Counted from the first letter of the stretch, positions 1 to 12,508 are shown. The stretch: DNA of 60,000 bases from Antedon mediterranea (GCF_964355755.1 NC_092672.1:7628001-7688000); one strand, 5' to 3'. The notes: generated from the letters alone by a model not told the origin. Program-made: numbers and translations.

Positions 1-365
1 AATGTCGAACTGGAGGGATAATGAGATAAGAGAGCTGCTTAAAATAAGGGGACAAGAAGAAATTTGTAGCATAATCTATATATAGGCCGCTAGGCTAGGC
101 CAGCCATAGCTCTTTGTTTGTTGGTGCCTGACCTTTCGTCGCCTTGTAAATTGTAGGCCTACAGCCTTCTAAGGTGTTTTACAGATTGCCGATGACGGCA
201 AATTAATTGCTATACCTGTATAATATATGCACAATATACTGTACATAGCATGTATTGCATAAATATGCTGTAAAGGAAGATAATAATCTGTAACTTAACA
301 TTCGCCGCCATATCATCGCTAGACAAAAATAATAACAATAAAGGACGCCCTCAATAATTATTTTG

Positions 366-3300
366 TCAGAGACTTTTTATTGGCCGAATATGCCCGACTC
401 CTTTCTCACAGAAAGCCGGTATATACCGGTTATATTTCCGGCACGATAGTCCGATGAGAATGGGTATATGCCGGTAACGATACCGGCACGACGCCAGCAC
501 TGTACCGGTATATTGCAGGCACATCTGTGAGAAAGGGGCTTGAGAGAGCCAGATGAAGAAACCTTGCAATGAATTCATGATGACAAATATGTATTCCATG
601 TCTTTGGAACTACTGAAGAGGATGATAATACCGAAAATCCATGGCAGTACAACCACAGGTGCAAGGAGGATCAAACCGAACGCCAACGATCTTTAAATAC
701 AAACACAAGGAAAACACAATAGTATTTGATATTCATACTATATTATTTATTATTTATTACTAGAAATCCTTGCATACTTACTGATAAAAGTAATTTTAAC
801 AATTTCAATCAGTCTGGAAGACGTTATAACTTTTCAATGTTTTAATGACATGGAACTTTCTGATGAAGACTCTAATGCTCTGTCTACACTATCAAACTTT
901 ATGGGACAAAACATGTGATGTTCCCATTATATAGACAACACATCACCACCATATTTGGGCACATCACTACCATATTTTGACAAATCACATTGTTTTTGTC
1001 AAACTAGTTTGATAGTGTAGACCGAGCTTAAGGTGGCAGTGTGAAATCCAAATGCATATACTAATATATGTGTGTGTATAATATTGTAGATATCACATTG
1101 AGCATATTGCTATTCTATTTCATCTATAATCTTTCTATTCTATTCTGGCAACAATTATTTACTACTCTGTATCTTCATTATCATTTTATCATTTATTATA
1201 ATAATTATTATGAAATTGTTCATGTCAAAACGAAATCATTTATGATATTATTGATACCTGATTCGTTTGTTTGAGTTCTTGTCCTCTTTAGATCGTGTTG
1301 GAAATCGAGTTTTTTTGAGTGCTATTTGTCCAATGACAACAATCTGTACACTGATAATCTATACAAGAAAATACAGTATGTATTATTAATGAGTATTTGT
1401 TCAGTCTTCTACTTTTAGTGTAAAAGTTTGTAAGAATTGGTTGTTGAAAATAGGCCTACAGGAAATCAACTAAACGTTTCGATTCTTATTAAAACACAGA
1501 CAAAAATGTAAAACTTTTTAAAATCTATTGAAACACCCGTTTAAAAACTTAATTTACCAGTGTACCAACGACAACACACTGAAGAGGGCATGGGATGATT
1601 CCAACAATTACTTACCACAAGTGTAATAGCCATTGGTATGATGAAAGTCCAGATTGCAAAGTCCATGTTCAACCAGCACCTATAAATTAAAATAATAAAA
1701 GATGCTAACTAAGATTCAAAGCTATGTGTGCATTTTATCTTTTTCTTAAGTATAAACAAAACTTGTTAAACTCAAGAAAAATTATAACCTATGACAGTAA
1801 CCTATACATCGACATTTAAACTGTTATCATTTAGAGTATAGGGTGTGGTATTCAATATCACACATTTCAGACGAATGCTATGCAAGCCATTTCCAATGCA
1901 TATTTTTCAGTTCGCTGAACAATGTAAATGATATTGCACTTCATTGGAAACGTAGTTTTCCCTTGTACATCCAGCCGTCACTCCTACGAATATACTAGGC
2001 ACTATCCAGCCAAGATAACGACTAAATAAAAATCGTCGTTCGTGGTTAACAAACGGATGTCTGATCTTCATGCACACGTCTGTAGACACAATTAGCATCC
2101 ATGAAAAGGTGGCTAAGAGACTGTAATGTAAGCAACCAGCAATGACAGCACATACAATCTGGAAAATACGAAGAATAATGAGGAAGACGAAGAAAAGGAT
2201 GAATATCTTAAACAAAAATAAGGACAGTCGACCCATAAAAAACAGTTTAAAAAAAAATATAATAGTATGCTATATCTAGGAAACGGTCCTTTGAGCAAGT
2301 TTATGTTCGTTACTATATATGATATCGTCTTCCAGTGCCGCCTTTTGTTTTATTAATATTTACAGTAAATCTGAAAACAGGCTAAATATGGAAAGGGCTA
2401 AAAACACCTGAGCGGCCGATAACAGTGTTGCCAAAACCCCTGAATATAGTCTATTTTGAAGAATTCATTAAGGAGTGTATGTTTGGAAGGAGTGATGGCA
2501 TGCCTTTTATTGAAACATCATGCCCTATTCTCAGTACTGCATCTCCACATAAATATTTGCCTAGTATTATAGGAATATTGGCAATACAGCATCTAATTTG
2601 TATCGCATGTTGTGCATCTATCCTAAAAGTTAGTTTAAGGTTTAGCTTATGGTATACGATACTAAGTACAGTATTTGCAAATAAACAATTATGAATAACA
2701 TTTTACGTAAATGTTAATTGTATTAAGTCATAATAACATATTTTGACATTTAAATTAAAAATACCTTGTTTTTAACATTCACACCTAGAAAGGCATAGAA
2801 CAAATTGACAATAAGTAGAGCAACCACCAGATGACACAGAATTTTATGGCGTTCAGAGTTTCTTAAGCTTCTAAAATAGTAATAATTTTTAGAATCAATT
2901 CTAGAATCCCATCATGATTAAAGTCTTATTTGAAGTAGGACAGTGTAAGTAAATACAACGTCTACTAACTGTATCAATTAAGAGGCTACATAGAAACAGC
3001 TGGAAAAAATGTATCTTGTTTAAAGATTATTTTCAACATTAATTGTATTATAAGAACAAGTGTTAGTGCAAACTTTGTGTCATGTCTCAAACAGTTAAAT
3101 CATGTTTTGTATTTGATAACTTACTTGAAACTGTATACAGTAATCAGGGTTATAATAAGAAACAAACTGGAAATTGCAAGTCCAACGTTAGTAATTATTG
3201 ATAAAGTCTTGTCATTAATATTTGACTATAAAACAGAAAGTAATAATAATATAATTAATAATTATCTACACTGACTGATTATAAATAAATACATTTAGGC

Positions 3301-4926
3301 CTACATAAAATGTAAGATAAATGTTACATTCACACGCTAATTTTTTGTTTCAAAAGATACACAGAAATATTCAATCAAAGACAATGTTAGCAATGCTAGG
3401 CCATAGTTAGTAAAAATAGGTTTCAGAATCACCAGTAGCCTACTTTACAAAAATTATTCGTCGATTTATTATTTCTGATTTATATTTGATTAACTACCCT
3501 AAAGTCTTCTTTAGTCGACCATTTAGATAACTATTTTCAAGTAGGCCTACGGAACCTTGTTGATTCACTATAGTAAACGCATTCAAGTATGTTTTATAAA
3601 TACAAAAAAAATAAAAATGAATTTATATATTTTAATCAGGAAAGATATTATAATGGATCATATTTTACCGGTATCGGTTTCATCAAAACGACAAATGACG
3701 TCATATGATTACATTTGCATATCACACCATCAATATGGTAGTTTTCATAAAGAGTAGAACAACCTTCTGTTGACCATATCCTTAATAAAAGAGTTATTCA
3801 ACAAGCAATTTAACAATACATGACATTTCAAAAGCCATTAAACATTTCAAAACAAAGTTATTTTTGGTAAATGAATAAATATCAATGAGCAACAGTCGTC
3901 GTAATAGAAGGCACCGCTATGTGATCAATAGGGGAGCTTTCGATTTGCAATGACAAACGATTTCGACAACCTACATCATGGTAATTCACTGTGCGCATGC
4001 GGGACATTGGGACGTGACTCCTCGCTTCAAACATAGTTTTGATGGTTTCTAGGTACAGGCGACGGCCGACGAAACATCGATTGACTTGACCTGAGGTCAG
4101 GTCATTGGTCGTCACAAATCGCTAGCTCCCTACTGATTAGCTTGGTTGGTGGATCACGGAAGAGTGAAATGACACAACGCATGAAGACGTTGATGTAACG
4201 CAGGTAATTTGACCAATTGGCGATTTATCCGAACTTATCTGTCTCACTTGTCTTATAGTCACTTTTTATTTTCATTACCACCTTTCTAAAAATAAATAAC
4301 TGCCTATACTTACGGCTCTGAAGAGTCTATATTTTCAGTATAATAACACACTGGTATATATTTTACATTTTTCGAATTTTCATTTGTAATGTTCTTGAAA
4401 AACAGATATTATGAATAATAATTATACGTTTATATTATATATTATATATTTATTATTATTATGTTAAAATCTTTTAAAACAACCGTTAGTTGCTTAAAAC
4501 GTACCTTAATAACAGGAAACTTAATTTCTAAATTCATACCAACTTCCTTGCCTTTGTCATCATATACGTCGATAGTGACAATGTCAGATGAACTTATCTT
4601 CTCCATATCGTCCCTTTTATAATCGAAAATAAATTAACATAAGCATTTTATAAAATTAAAGAATATACAGTATATAACAATTACAATGGTACGTGTACGT
4701 TTTTGTCAAAGTTTTAGAAACTGCACCCTGATGGCTAACTGGATTTTTTTAGTTCTCTACTTGAGTTATCAAGTTAAAAAAAGTAAAATTATTATTTTTG
4801 TTTTGATCTCTTTATGTTTTTCCACCAGACTGAACTGACACTAATAATTATATAATCGTATTGAATTGTCTATAATGTAATAGTAAATGAAAAAAAGAAA
4901 GTTTTTTAAATAATGATAATGATAAT

Positions 4927-4991
<65 letters not shown>

Positions 4992-6315
4992 TAACGATAT
5001 TGATAATAATAATAATAATAATATAAATATTAACTTACTGACTTTCTACGTTGAAATGAGTATCTTCGTCAACAGTTTCCTTTTCTGCAACGATTATGTA
5101 TTTTCCATCTAGACAAAGAGGTAAAATATTTTCATGACAAAGAAGCATCAGTGAAAATAAAAGAATTATGTAGATATAATAATAATAACAGGATTTTTAT
5201 AGCGCACATACCACTCAAGAGTGCTCAAGGCGCATTCAAAAAAATAAAACAAATCATACAAATGCCCGACAAATAAAATGCAGAGTATCTCAACATTATT
5301 ACGCATTGTTGAAAAAGGCAGAGTTGTAGGACTGACCTTTAATACATGTTATGATTATAATAAATCAACGATGGTGGTAGGGTAGGGAGGATGTTGTTAT
5401 AATAAATACTTAAATGTAATAAACAACTGAAATGCAAACAACTCTTCTGCCTGTAAGCAGATATAAGTCAAAGACTTTATAATCCATTTGCGATACACAC
5501 TTAATTAAAAATTAAAATGCAGATTTCGAATACACATTTTAATGGTTAATATTACTACTATTTAAAATGTCGTAATCACACCTTCTTCCATAGAACTATC
5601 TGTTGAAGTTGAGAATGTAATGCTATCCGGTTCCGCTGTTAGAGGAACATCTTTTACTTCTGGTGATGTCATATTTTTAATAACTAAAAAAAAATAAAAA
5701 AAAAATTCAACAATGTATTTGTCATGTCATCACTTAAATAATGCTACCATAGATTTCCAGGTTCATAGTATTAATAAAGTTAATCACTTCTGTAGAACAA
5801 AAGAAAAATGTTTTCGAAAGCAACAAAATTAAAGGTTAAATTCAACCAAAACCCCATTGACTTTCAGTTAAATTATAGGTTTTATTTTTAACAGTATAAT
5901 ATAATAAATATTATTATGAGACATTAAAATGGCATATTAAACAAAAACATTATTAAATCGTTAAATGTAAGTAACAGCAAATATCCAGGATATGTATGTA
6001 ACGTGCAATCGTAGCTCACGGATTTTGGATATAATCGTTGGGGTAATTTGGCGATGTAATATTCTTGGCCTGGTCTGGACATATAAAGTACTCGTTGAAT
6101 ACCTTTGTATCTTCAAAGAAAACACAAAGTTACAATTATTAATTAGATACACAATTAATCAAAAAACTAAAGTAAATACATTTTAAACGATAGGTAAAAT
6201 ACGTGTGGTACGCCGTAACGTTTGTCTAAAATAACAACTTACCGCCAAATGCAGGTACAAAATGAAAGATTAGAAGCAAGAATAAAAGAATAGTTTTCAA
6301 CAGAATAATTGTCAT
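366..6315 (-). CDS. Gene 1: compact adhesion GPCR (signal peptide, GAIN/GPS, 7TM)
   Basis: Twelve exons on the minus strand join in frame: 6315-6243, 5683-5582, 5108-5039, 4613-4505, 4393-4314, 3780-3669, 3225-3125, 2870-2765, 2158-1938, 1679-1616, 1358-1258 and 690-366. Together they are 1464 nt, or 487 aa plus stop. Exon 1 begins with Met and a run of Ile/Leu/Phe ending PAFG, a signal peptide. Exons 2-5 are the GAIN region. The GPS exon reads WSTEGC...CKCNHMTSF, with autoproteolysis expected between M and T. The next exons give TM1 to TM7, with CWLN before TM5, LPWIFG in TM6 and IMNSLQGFFIW in TM7. Family knowledge: these are plasma-membrane receptors with a tethered agonist; ligand unknown. 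It lacks the CUB, MAM and stalk modules of its neighbours; a broken CUB exon sits in intron 1. The intron after the TM3-4 exon has a GC donor. The cytoplasmic tail is encoded by an inserted MITE instead of the usual tail exon. Confidence 0.82.
392..542. mobile_element. MITE inserted in the TM7 exon of gene 1
   Basis: The ends are inverted copies of CCTTTCTCACAGA (left near 399, right near 527-539). The interior holds repeated CCGGTA/TACCGG and CCGGCA words. Genes 2, 3 and 5 have no such insertion at this point: after the codons for LSQ they continue CVFSNE and splice. In gene 1 the reading frame runs through the MITE and stops at 366-368. The superfamily is not identified. Confidence 0.65.
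878..1026. mobile_element. MITE family M1, copy 1
   Basis: About 150 bp with inverted ends CTGTCTACACTATCAAACT / AGTTTGATAGTGTAGAC, and an interior with repeated words such as ATCACTACCATATTT. It lies in the intron between the TM5/ICL3 and TM6-7 exons of gene 1. Related copies are at 7271-7345 (partial), 21110-21220, 26540-26688 and 51359-51511. Confidence 0.75.
4914..5025. repeat. (ACAACG)n / (AAT)n microsatellite
   Basis: Near-perfect ACAACG hexamers followed by AAT triplets in a GAIN intron of gene 1. The matching intron of gene 3 (about 30845-30870) has only a short AAT tract, so the expansion is specific to gene 1. Confidence 0.9.
5174..5283. repeat. Short interspersed insertion in a gene 1 intron
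   Basis: About 110 bp containing TTTTATAGCGCACATACC and GAGTGCTCAAGGCGC, absent from the otherwise alignable intron of gene 3 (about 31010-31020). It resembles a widespread short repeat of marine invertebrates, but family assignment needs a repeat library. Confidence 0.55.
5967..6110 (-). pseudogene. Decayed CUB exon in intron 1 of gene 1
   Basis: On the minus strand the start of a CUB domain is readable (EYFICP, then NITSPNYPNDY), matching the CUB exons of genes 2 and 4. It then hits TGA near 6016. Shifting the frame recovers SYDCTL, equivalent to the SYNWTF of the intact copies. The remaining half of the domain is missing. Skipping it joins the signal peptide to the GAIN exon in phase, so it is probably not used. 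Confidence 0.65.
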
Positions 6316-6439
6316 GGTAACACACAGACAAGCGAAGAATACAATTCTCGTACAATATAACAATTCAATGCGTGTTGTTCAATTCACAGAAAACACGCGA
6401 CTGACTGAACCTAAGATCTGCCCATTTTAATTCCCTTTC

Positions 6440-6450
6440 TATATAAATAT
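6440..6450 (-). promoter_or_regulatory. Candidate TATA box of gene 1
   Basis: A TATTTATATAG-like word on the minus strand lies about 125 nt upstream of the signal-peptide ATG at 6315. Spacing allows a short 5' UTR. No other promoter evidence is available. Confidence 0.3.
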
Positions 6451-7024
6451 TGTACCAATTGCATGTTTTATTAATTAAACACAACAACTTGTACATTCAT
6501 ATCAGTATGAGCATGAAGTATCATTGCATCAGTATGGATTGTACCAAAGGTTGCTTATTAATTGTCGTAATGCATTAGTCCATGCCCAGTGTTACTAAGG
6601 ACAGAAATGAAACTTTTCAATGAGTAAACACGATTCAAGTATGTATCAATTGTGTCGGTTTGATCGGAGTTCAATAAGCCTAATGTACGTCAAGTATTCA
6701 TCAATTAGGCTGACTACTTTTAAAAGACTCGAATTAAATATATATATTTCTTAAGTGTGGGTTAACAATTAGACGTCAAGTGTTTGAATTTGATGATTCT
6801 AAACTATACTAAACGATTAAATACAATCCATACTATTCTGTAAGATTGGTTCTCACAAGTGATTATTCGAACAGTCGCTTGTGATTGGTAAACTTACTTA
6901 CGTTGCGTCTACGTCCTAGTGAGAATCAAGTCTAAAGAAGTGTTTGGGTACATATTGTATTTTTAAATAAAAGAGGATCTGAATGATATATAATCGATTA
7001 ATTTATTTTAAAGCACACATATTT

Positions 7025-7792
7025 ACCTTCAATACAATCAACTTCACTGATGTAAACATTTTCAATAGCTATGCTATCTCCAACTTGGTGGTAGCTGTGG
7101 ACTTTGGATAGCCGCAATATGTTCAAGTCCGTTAGAAGATTTAACAGAAATGTAGTAATTGTCTGTGAAAAAAGCAACAAAATATTCACGGGAGCGCTAA
7201 CATAAAATATCAGTGGGTATATATTAACGAATGACCTGGCGTAAATTTAAACATATGGTATTTTATAAAGCTCTGTCTGCACTATTAAACTAGTTTGACA
7301 GAAAATGTGTGATCTGCACATTTCCTTGTCATATAAAGTTTGTTAGAGTAGAAAGATATGAATGAAAATAATAACAATTATTCAGACGTTATTTAGACAC
7401 CAATGATATGCATTGTGTAGGACTATGTATATAATTTGTATGAAAATACTTACAGAAAAAGTAACTACTAAAAACGATGCCATTTTAGTCTCTTAGTTAA
7501 GTTTCCTGTCAATTCTTTTCTCATTAATACGCATTTTTGCTTTTTTTAAACATTAATTTACATTGATGAACAAATTGATAACAAAATAACGTGTACTTAT
7601 TTGATGAAGGTGGAGAAAGAGCTATTGTCAGCTGTTGTTAGTACGAGAATTTTTTTACCAGTTTCAACTTGTTTGCCTGCAGTGTATGGATCAATATTGT
7701 TTCCTTCGACAGAGCGTTGACAGGCTCTAATTGAATTCTATTAACCCATCCATCAAAATCCTCTTCAAAGTCAGAACAAAAGCCTGCAATTT
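7025..7792 (-). pseudogene. MAM-domain fragment upstream of gene 1 (relic or alternative 5' exons)
   Basis: Exon 7792-7659 encodes a MAM N-terminus (GFCSDFEEDFDGWVN). Exon 7163-7025 encodes a MAM C-terminus (VGDSIAIENVYISEVDC). Their phases agree with each other (0/0), and the second leaves in phase 1, which fits the first GAIN exon of gene 1 at 5683. The middle of the MAM domain present in gene 2 is missing. A small exon at 7482-7453 starts with Met (MASFLVVTFS), ends in phase 0 before GTAAGT, and could serve as an alternative first exon. It may be a real alternative 5' end of gene 1 or the remains of a lost ectodomain. Confidence 0.5.
7271..7345. mobile_element. MITE family M1, internally deleted copy
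   Basis: Begins CTCTGTCTGCACTATTAAAC, retains AAATGTGTGAT and ends with a degenerate inverted end (AAGTTTGTTAGAGTAGA). It is about half the length of the other M1 copies and lies between the two MAM relic exons. Confidence 0.5.
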
Positions 7793-7799
7793 CTATATT

Positions 7800-10548
7800 T
7801 CAATAATTAACAATTACAGGGTTACACCTATAATTATATTAATTTTGTATATAAGTATATAATTTGAGAACATCCGTAAGTAATTCTCTGAGTTAGGGTT
7901 AGGGACTCGAATCCTCACAGATCACTAACTGTCGTCGTACATCTAAAGACCTTAGAGCCATCGCCGATTGTTGGTGTAGGATTCGAGCCAAAGAAAGCAG
8001 CAATGGTATGATAATTGTATAACCAATATTGAAATAAAAAAAACAAAAAAAACAAAAACGTTTAGCTAAGTTCAAGAGATGGGTATAAGAGATAAACTGT
8101 TTATCAAAAATGTAATTACCGAGTCGTCAATTTAGTTAATTTAGATGATGTAATTATTAATTAGATTTTTTTTGTTTGAACTGGTAATAGTATTTGCAAA
8201 TTCTCAAAGAATATTATTTATATATTTAGACACTCAAGCGACAAGACACCCTTATTGAACTGAACTTTATTGTATGTCTTATATCAGAGAACAGTCTCAA
8301 TGAAACGTGTAACGCAACAAGTATACAGTAACATTTTGCAGTCTCGAAAATACATTAAATTGGATATGTTCTACTTTCCGTTAGTTAGATACACAATGAC
8401 GTAAGCTGAGAATCCGCTGTATTTTGATTTGCCGTCGGTTCGCAAATTTACAACCAACGAGTTGTTTGAAGGGATTAGGCCAACTTCGGCCACAGACAAT
8501 TTCGGCCACAGACAATATTACTACCATATCTATGGAACGCCCATAGTGCCATTGATAGGGGAACAATGAGACACGACAATGTAATACAGGATTATCGATT
8601 TCATTGCGTTTTACTTTTGTTTTTTGTTTTTACACAGGAAAACACGGACACAGACAAACTTGGCAATTAATTAATTAATTAATAATGAAAATAAAATACG
8701 AACACGTATTTTGTAGCTAGGTGGCATGATGAGATAAGAAACGAAAAATTACGTAGACACCGATATTTCAGAGTACAGAAAATACAATACGGTTGAAATT
8801 AAAATGTATAGTTTTTACAAATAAAAGAAATGAATTGAATGAGGCCTAAGTGATACTAATTGTATGTACATTTTTCTATAAATATAAAACGAATTGAAGT
8901 ACGGAGGGATATATACTAATTTTATTGAGTACAATAAATATAACTTTGAAGGAATAAGAAAGGGAAGAACAAAGTGGTTAAGAATACGATTTATTCTATC
9001 GGAAGAAACAATTGAAGAAAGTACAGTATATAATTATTAAGAATTAATATGTTGTAAGATGTAAATGAAACACTGGTAAATAAATGTTAAATAGAAATGC
9101 GTGCGTTGTTTTGCGTGTAAAATTTTACCTAATAAAATGAACTTGAAATATTAGTAAAACACCACTACCCAAGAGGAATTATGCGAAGGCATTGAAGAAT
9201 TTTTTTAAAGATATGTTTCTGAACAGGCTCGGAATGAATTTCTGACTGTGTGCGTCATGAGAAGGTACGTGGAAAACCCCGTCATATGGGTCGTTGATTT
9301 GTCCGTAGTCATTGCAGTTTGCCGGGGATTCCCCATCCTTTCCGTAGTAGCCTATTTATCTTCATTTCCCTACGTCCGAAATATTGGGCCGAATTTCCGT
9401 AGTAATTACGGATGTTACGAACTTTGAAATAACAGTGTTTGATTGCTTCTTTCTGCAAATTTCTTTCATATTTTCTTTTTTGGAGTGTGGTTTAAGCAAC
9501 ACTTGTACAGTTTAGTGGATAAATGAAAATGATTTTTTTAAATTGTTGTTTTACTGACTTACTTAGCATTTATTGAAAAATAATACAATTCAACGTTTTG
9601 CTCAGTATATTTATAGCAGCAATTATTAATTGATAATAGGCCTAGTAATTAGTTTGGGGACTTCCTCTGACATTCGCATTGAACGCAACAAATGTTATCC
9701 TTAGTCGCATTTTTATCCGAATTATTACTCATTTTGTTTGTATTTTGACATGTTAAAATATGTTAAATGCATATCGCCGCAAATTACTCAATTATTATTT
9801 TTATGTTGGGTCTGATATGTTCGTTCTATTTATGCACCTGTGTTCTTAAGACATGACCTGAGCTCCATAATAAAACATTTAATTACTCCTGTGTTGTATT
9901 AAAAACCAATCAAATGAAGACGACAAAGTTTTATTAAATTTATTTTTTTTATCACTAATTTTCTTCTTGATTCTGCTTGTATTGATGTGTGAGTTCCTGA
10001 TATTCCTCTTTGTTCCTTAGGTCACCTAAGCAATGGAAGGAAAAACGTTTTAATTAAATTTCTTTTTTTCTTAGCATTTCTTTTTTCATAGCCAAACTAT
10101 TATTATACGTCTGTACTTAAGAGAGTATTTAACTGTGTCACTGACAGTTGAATTTATTTTTCGCCAAGACTCCATGATACAACTAAACTGGAATGGAAAC
10201 AACAAATCTAACTAGATTTAATTCGTCACTATGACGAATTATAGGTTATATGCATTGATTTAAATAAAGATAATTGATTTTTAAAATACATATTGATTGA
10301 TTGATTTTCTCAGAATCTTTAATTATTTATGATATATGATAGGACCTTGCTAACGCGAACACCATAGCCGGTATCACAATCCGATCAAAGATCCATATGC
10401 GTATAATGTCATAAACCACATTTGTTGTTACATAATAATAAAGACATAAGTTAATTTTTATCTAGATTTCATTATAAATCATGTGTATAATCTATACACT
10501 AAGAAATAAATTTGAACAAACAATACGGATAATAAAAAAAAAACTTAT
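7800..10548. other. Gene-free AT-rich interval
   Basis: No exon with domain similarity or long reading frame is seen on either strand. Small structures include a direct repeat of TTCGGCCACAGACAAT near 8485-8520 and the palindrome AATTCGTCA/TGACGAATT near 10221. Much of the interval is probably old repeat sequence that cannot be classified by eye. Confidence 0.5.
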
Positions 10549-10560
10549 TTTGTTTCGTTT

Positions 10561-10632
10561 CCCAAGGTGAGACTCGATCTCGGTACTTGAATGCTATAGA
10601 CACGAGCAAAGACCACCGAGCCATACACAACT
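10561..10632 (-). mobile_element. tRNA-like SINE head
   Basis: On the minus strand an A-box-like TGGCTCGGTGGT is followed at about tRNA spacing by a B-box-like ATCGAGTCT flanked by a short GAGA/TCTC stem. No cloverleaf with a clear anticodon stem forms, so this is called a SINE relic rather than a tRNA gene. Confidence 0.4.
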
Positions 10633-11070
10633 CACTAAAAGTTATGGAAAGATTCCTCCGTGTATTTACTATGCAGTAACCACTTTGGTGCAGATAGATT
10701 ATTACATACCGCAATGAATTATAATGTTTTACTATGATGACATCTTTAAAAATTAAAAAAAATGATGCACTGTCAAACTATATACTTTTAACTTTAATAT
10801 ATGAACTTCTTAAGGAAGAAAGTTAACGTTAAGTTTGTTATTTTGGACTAAGAAAATGTTATAATTTGTTTGATTGTCGAAATTAATTTTGTTAAATTTA
10901 ATATGCCATTAATGATGACTTAATCAACTTTTGTTCTTCTAATTTCATAATAAATCATACATATGATACATACACTTCAAGAAAATTAAATAAAAGATAG
11001 GTGTTCCCGAGCATTCTAACGATATATATTAATTTTAAAATTTAGCATATTTTCACCATTTTGTTAACTT

Positions 11071-11575
11071 ACACGTGCGTAGCCCGTCACTTTTGACGTG
11101 CTCGTATAACGCTGTTTCGCGTTGAAAAGTGAATAAAATATGATGATATTATTAAAGAAAGGTTATACAACAGTAATCGGACACAAACAGTGCGCATTAA
11201 CGTTTGACGCGCAGTGCGCGTGCAAAAATCTGCGCATTCATGGCAATTATTTAAACGCTTAAAATTGCCTGAAACGTACTCTAATTTCATCGAAAATAAA
11301 TTCTGACAATTTTGAACATTTTAAGCGCGCGTACGCATGCGTTATATGCGCTACGCACGTAATTGTATTGCCATATGATGAAATATGACCTGAATTTATT
11401 TATTTATGAGTACCAAATTTTGTTTAAAAGTGATTCATGTTTGTGAAGATATGATTACAAACGTGATTTCGTTAAATCGCGCGTAGACCACGTAATTTTT
11501 GATTGCGCATCGTGAAAACATAACCACATCGATTCCTGGCCATAAGGAATATACTCTGAAAAATTGACTTAGATA
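11071..11575. repeat. Repeat family R1, copy 1
   Basis: Starts ACACGTGCGTAGCCCGTCAC and ends near CCTGGCCATAAGGAATATAC. Two closely similar copies lie at about 18780-19220 and 41080-41540, where they sit inside a larger composite with CGAC/CAGA arrays. Rich in GCGC and ACGT words and without a reading frame. Confidence 0.8.
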
Positions 11576-12320
11576 GATATAAATTTTTATATAGAAATAG
11601 AAAGTACTTAACTTTCAGAGATCTTAAGTTACTAGCAAATAGTTTGGTGTTATGCCTTTATGATTATGCTTGTAGCGTGTGGTACTCTGGATTAAAAAAA
11701 ACATTAAAAGTTAAATTGCAAACTGCACAAAATAAGACGGTCAGATGTATTCTTGGTCTTGAACCAAGAGATCACATTGGGGCTAATGAATTAAACAAAC
11801 TGAATTGGCTCCCAGTAGACTTAAGAGTTAAACAGATAAAACTTTGTCACATGTATCGTATTATTAATGGATTAAGCCCTACGTTTATGAATGATGGTAT
11901 TAGTAGAGCAAATGTAATTCACCAGTACAATACTAGATTTGCAACTCAATCAATTTATAGACCATATATAGGTAACCACTCCCAAACAACCTTTGTTAAC
12001 ACGGCAATAACGTCATGGAATCACCTGCCAAAATTGATACAGTGTTCAGAAACCATCAATCAATTCAAAAGAAATATCAGGAAACATCTCAAAGAGGTTA
12101 TGCTTGAAAGATTATAATTTATATTTATATTGTTACTACATGTGTTATTGTTTATTGTAAATGTTTATTCTTATGGTGTTTTTATCCTTAAGGGCCACAA
12201 TGGAAATAAGTTTGACCTTTGGTTACTTTTTTGTGTTACCCTGAATTCATTCTTTGTATTTTTTTTTTTATGTTGTGTTATTTTATGAATTCGAATAAAG
12301 AAATGAAATGAAAAAGATGA
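11576..12320 (+). mobile_element. LINE 3' end, 5'-truncated (RT C-terminal region)
   Basis: A plus-strand frame of 157 aa (11644-12117) matches the C-terminal region of CR1/L2/Rex-type non-LTR reverse transcriptase proteins: QTAQNKTVRCILGL, LNWLPVDLRVKQIKLCHMYR and a closing TSWNHLPK block. It is followed by an AT-rich 3' tail with GAATAAAGAAATGAAATGAAA-like repeats. The RT catalytic core is absent, as expected from 5' truncation, and the piece cannot be active. It abuts repeat R1. Confidence 0.8.
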
Positions 12321-12365
12321 AACTGATGCCAAGATAATTCACGGACAAATAGTGCTAAGGAAAGA

Positions 12366-12366
12366 A

Positions 12367-12397
<31 letters not shown>

Positions 12398-12400
12398 AGA
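12366..12400. repeat. (AAAT)n microsatellite
   Basis: About nine AAAT/AATA units downstream of the LINE 3' tail. Confidence 0.9.
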
Positions 12401-12417
12401 TTTTGACAGAATCAAGA

Positions 12418-12446
12418 GGTTATATGCATATCATGCATATAACCTA
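12418..12446. repeat. Short perfect palindrome
   Basis: GGTTATATGCAT and ATGCATATAACC are perfect inverted copies separated by ATC, giving a 12-bp stem. Function unknown; a transposon remnant is possible. Confidence 0.6.
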
Positions 12447-12508
12447 ATAAATGCAAATTGTAGTGGAATAACGTTAAGAATGATAACACTGTAATGGTAG
12501 TAATAGTC

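Noticed and set aside
3882-4115. 77-codon minus-strand frame in an intron of gene 1
   Set aside because: The related intron of gene 3 (29880-30110) has the frame broken and no domain is visible.
4914-5025. CRISPR-like direct repeats
   Set aside because: Simple hexamer microsatellite without spacers; the sequence is clearly eukaryotic.
8381-8566. 61-codon minus-strand frame
   Set aside because: No domain, no splice context, and it covers a short direct repeat in an unclassified AT-rich interval.
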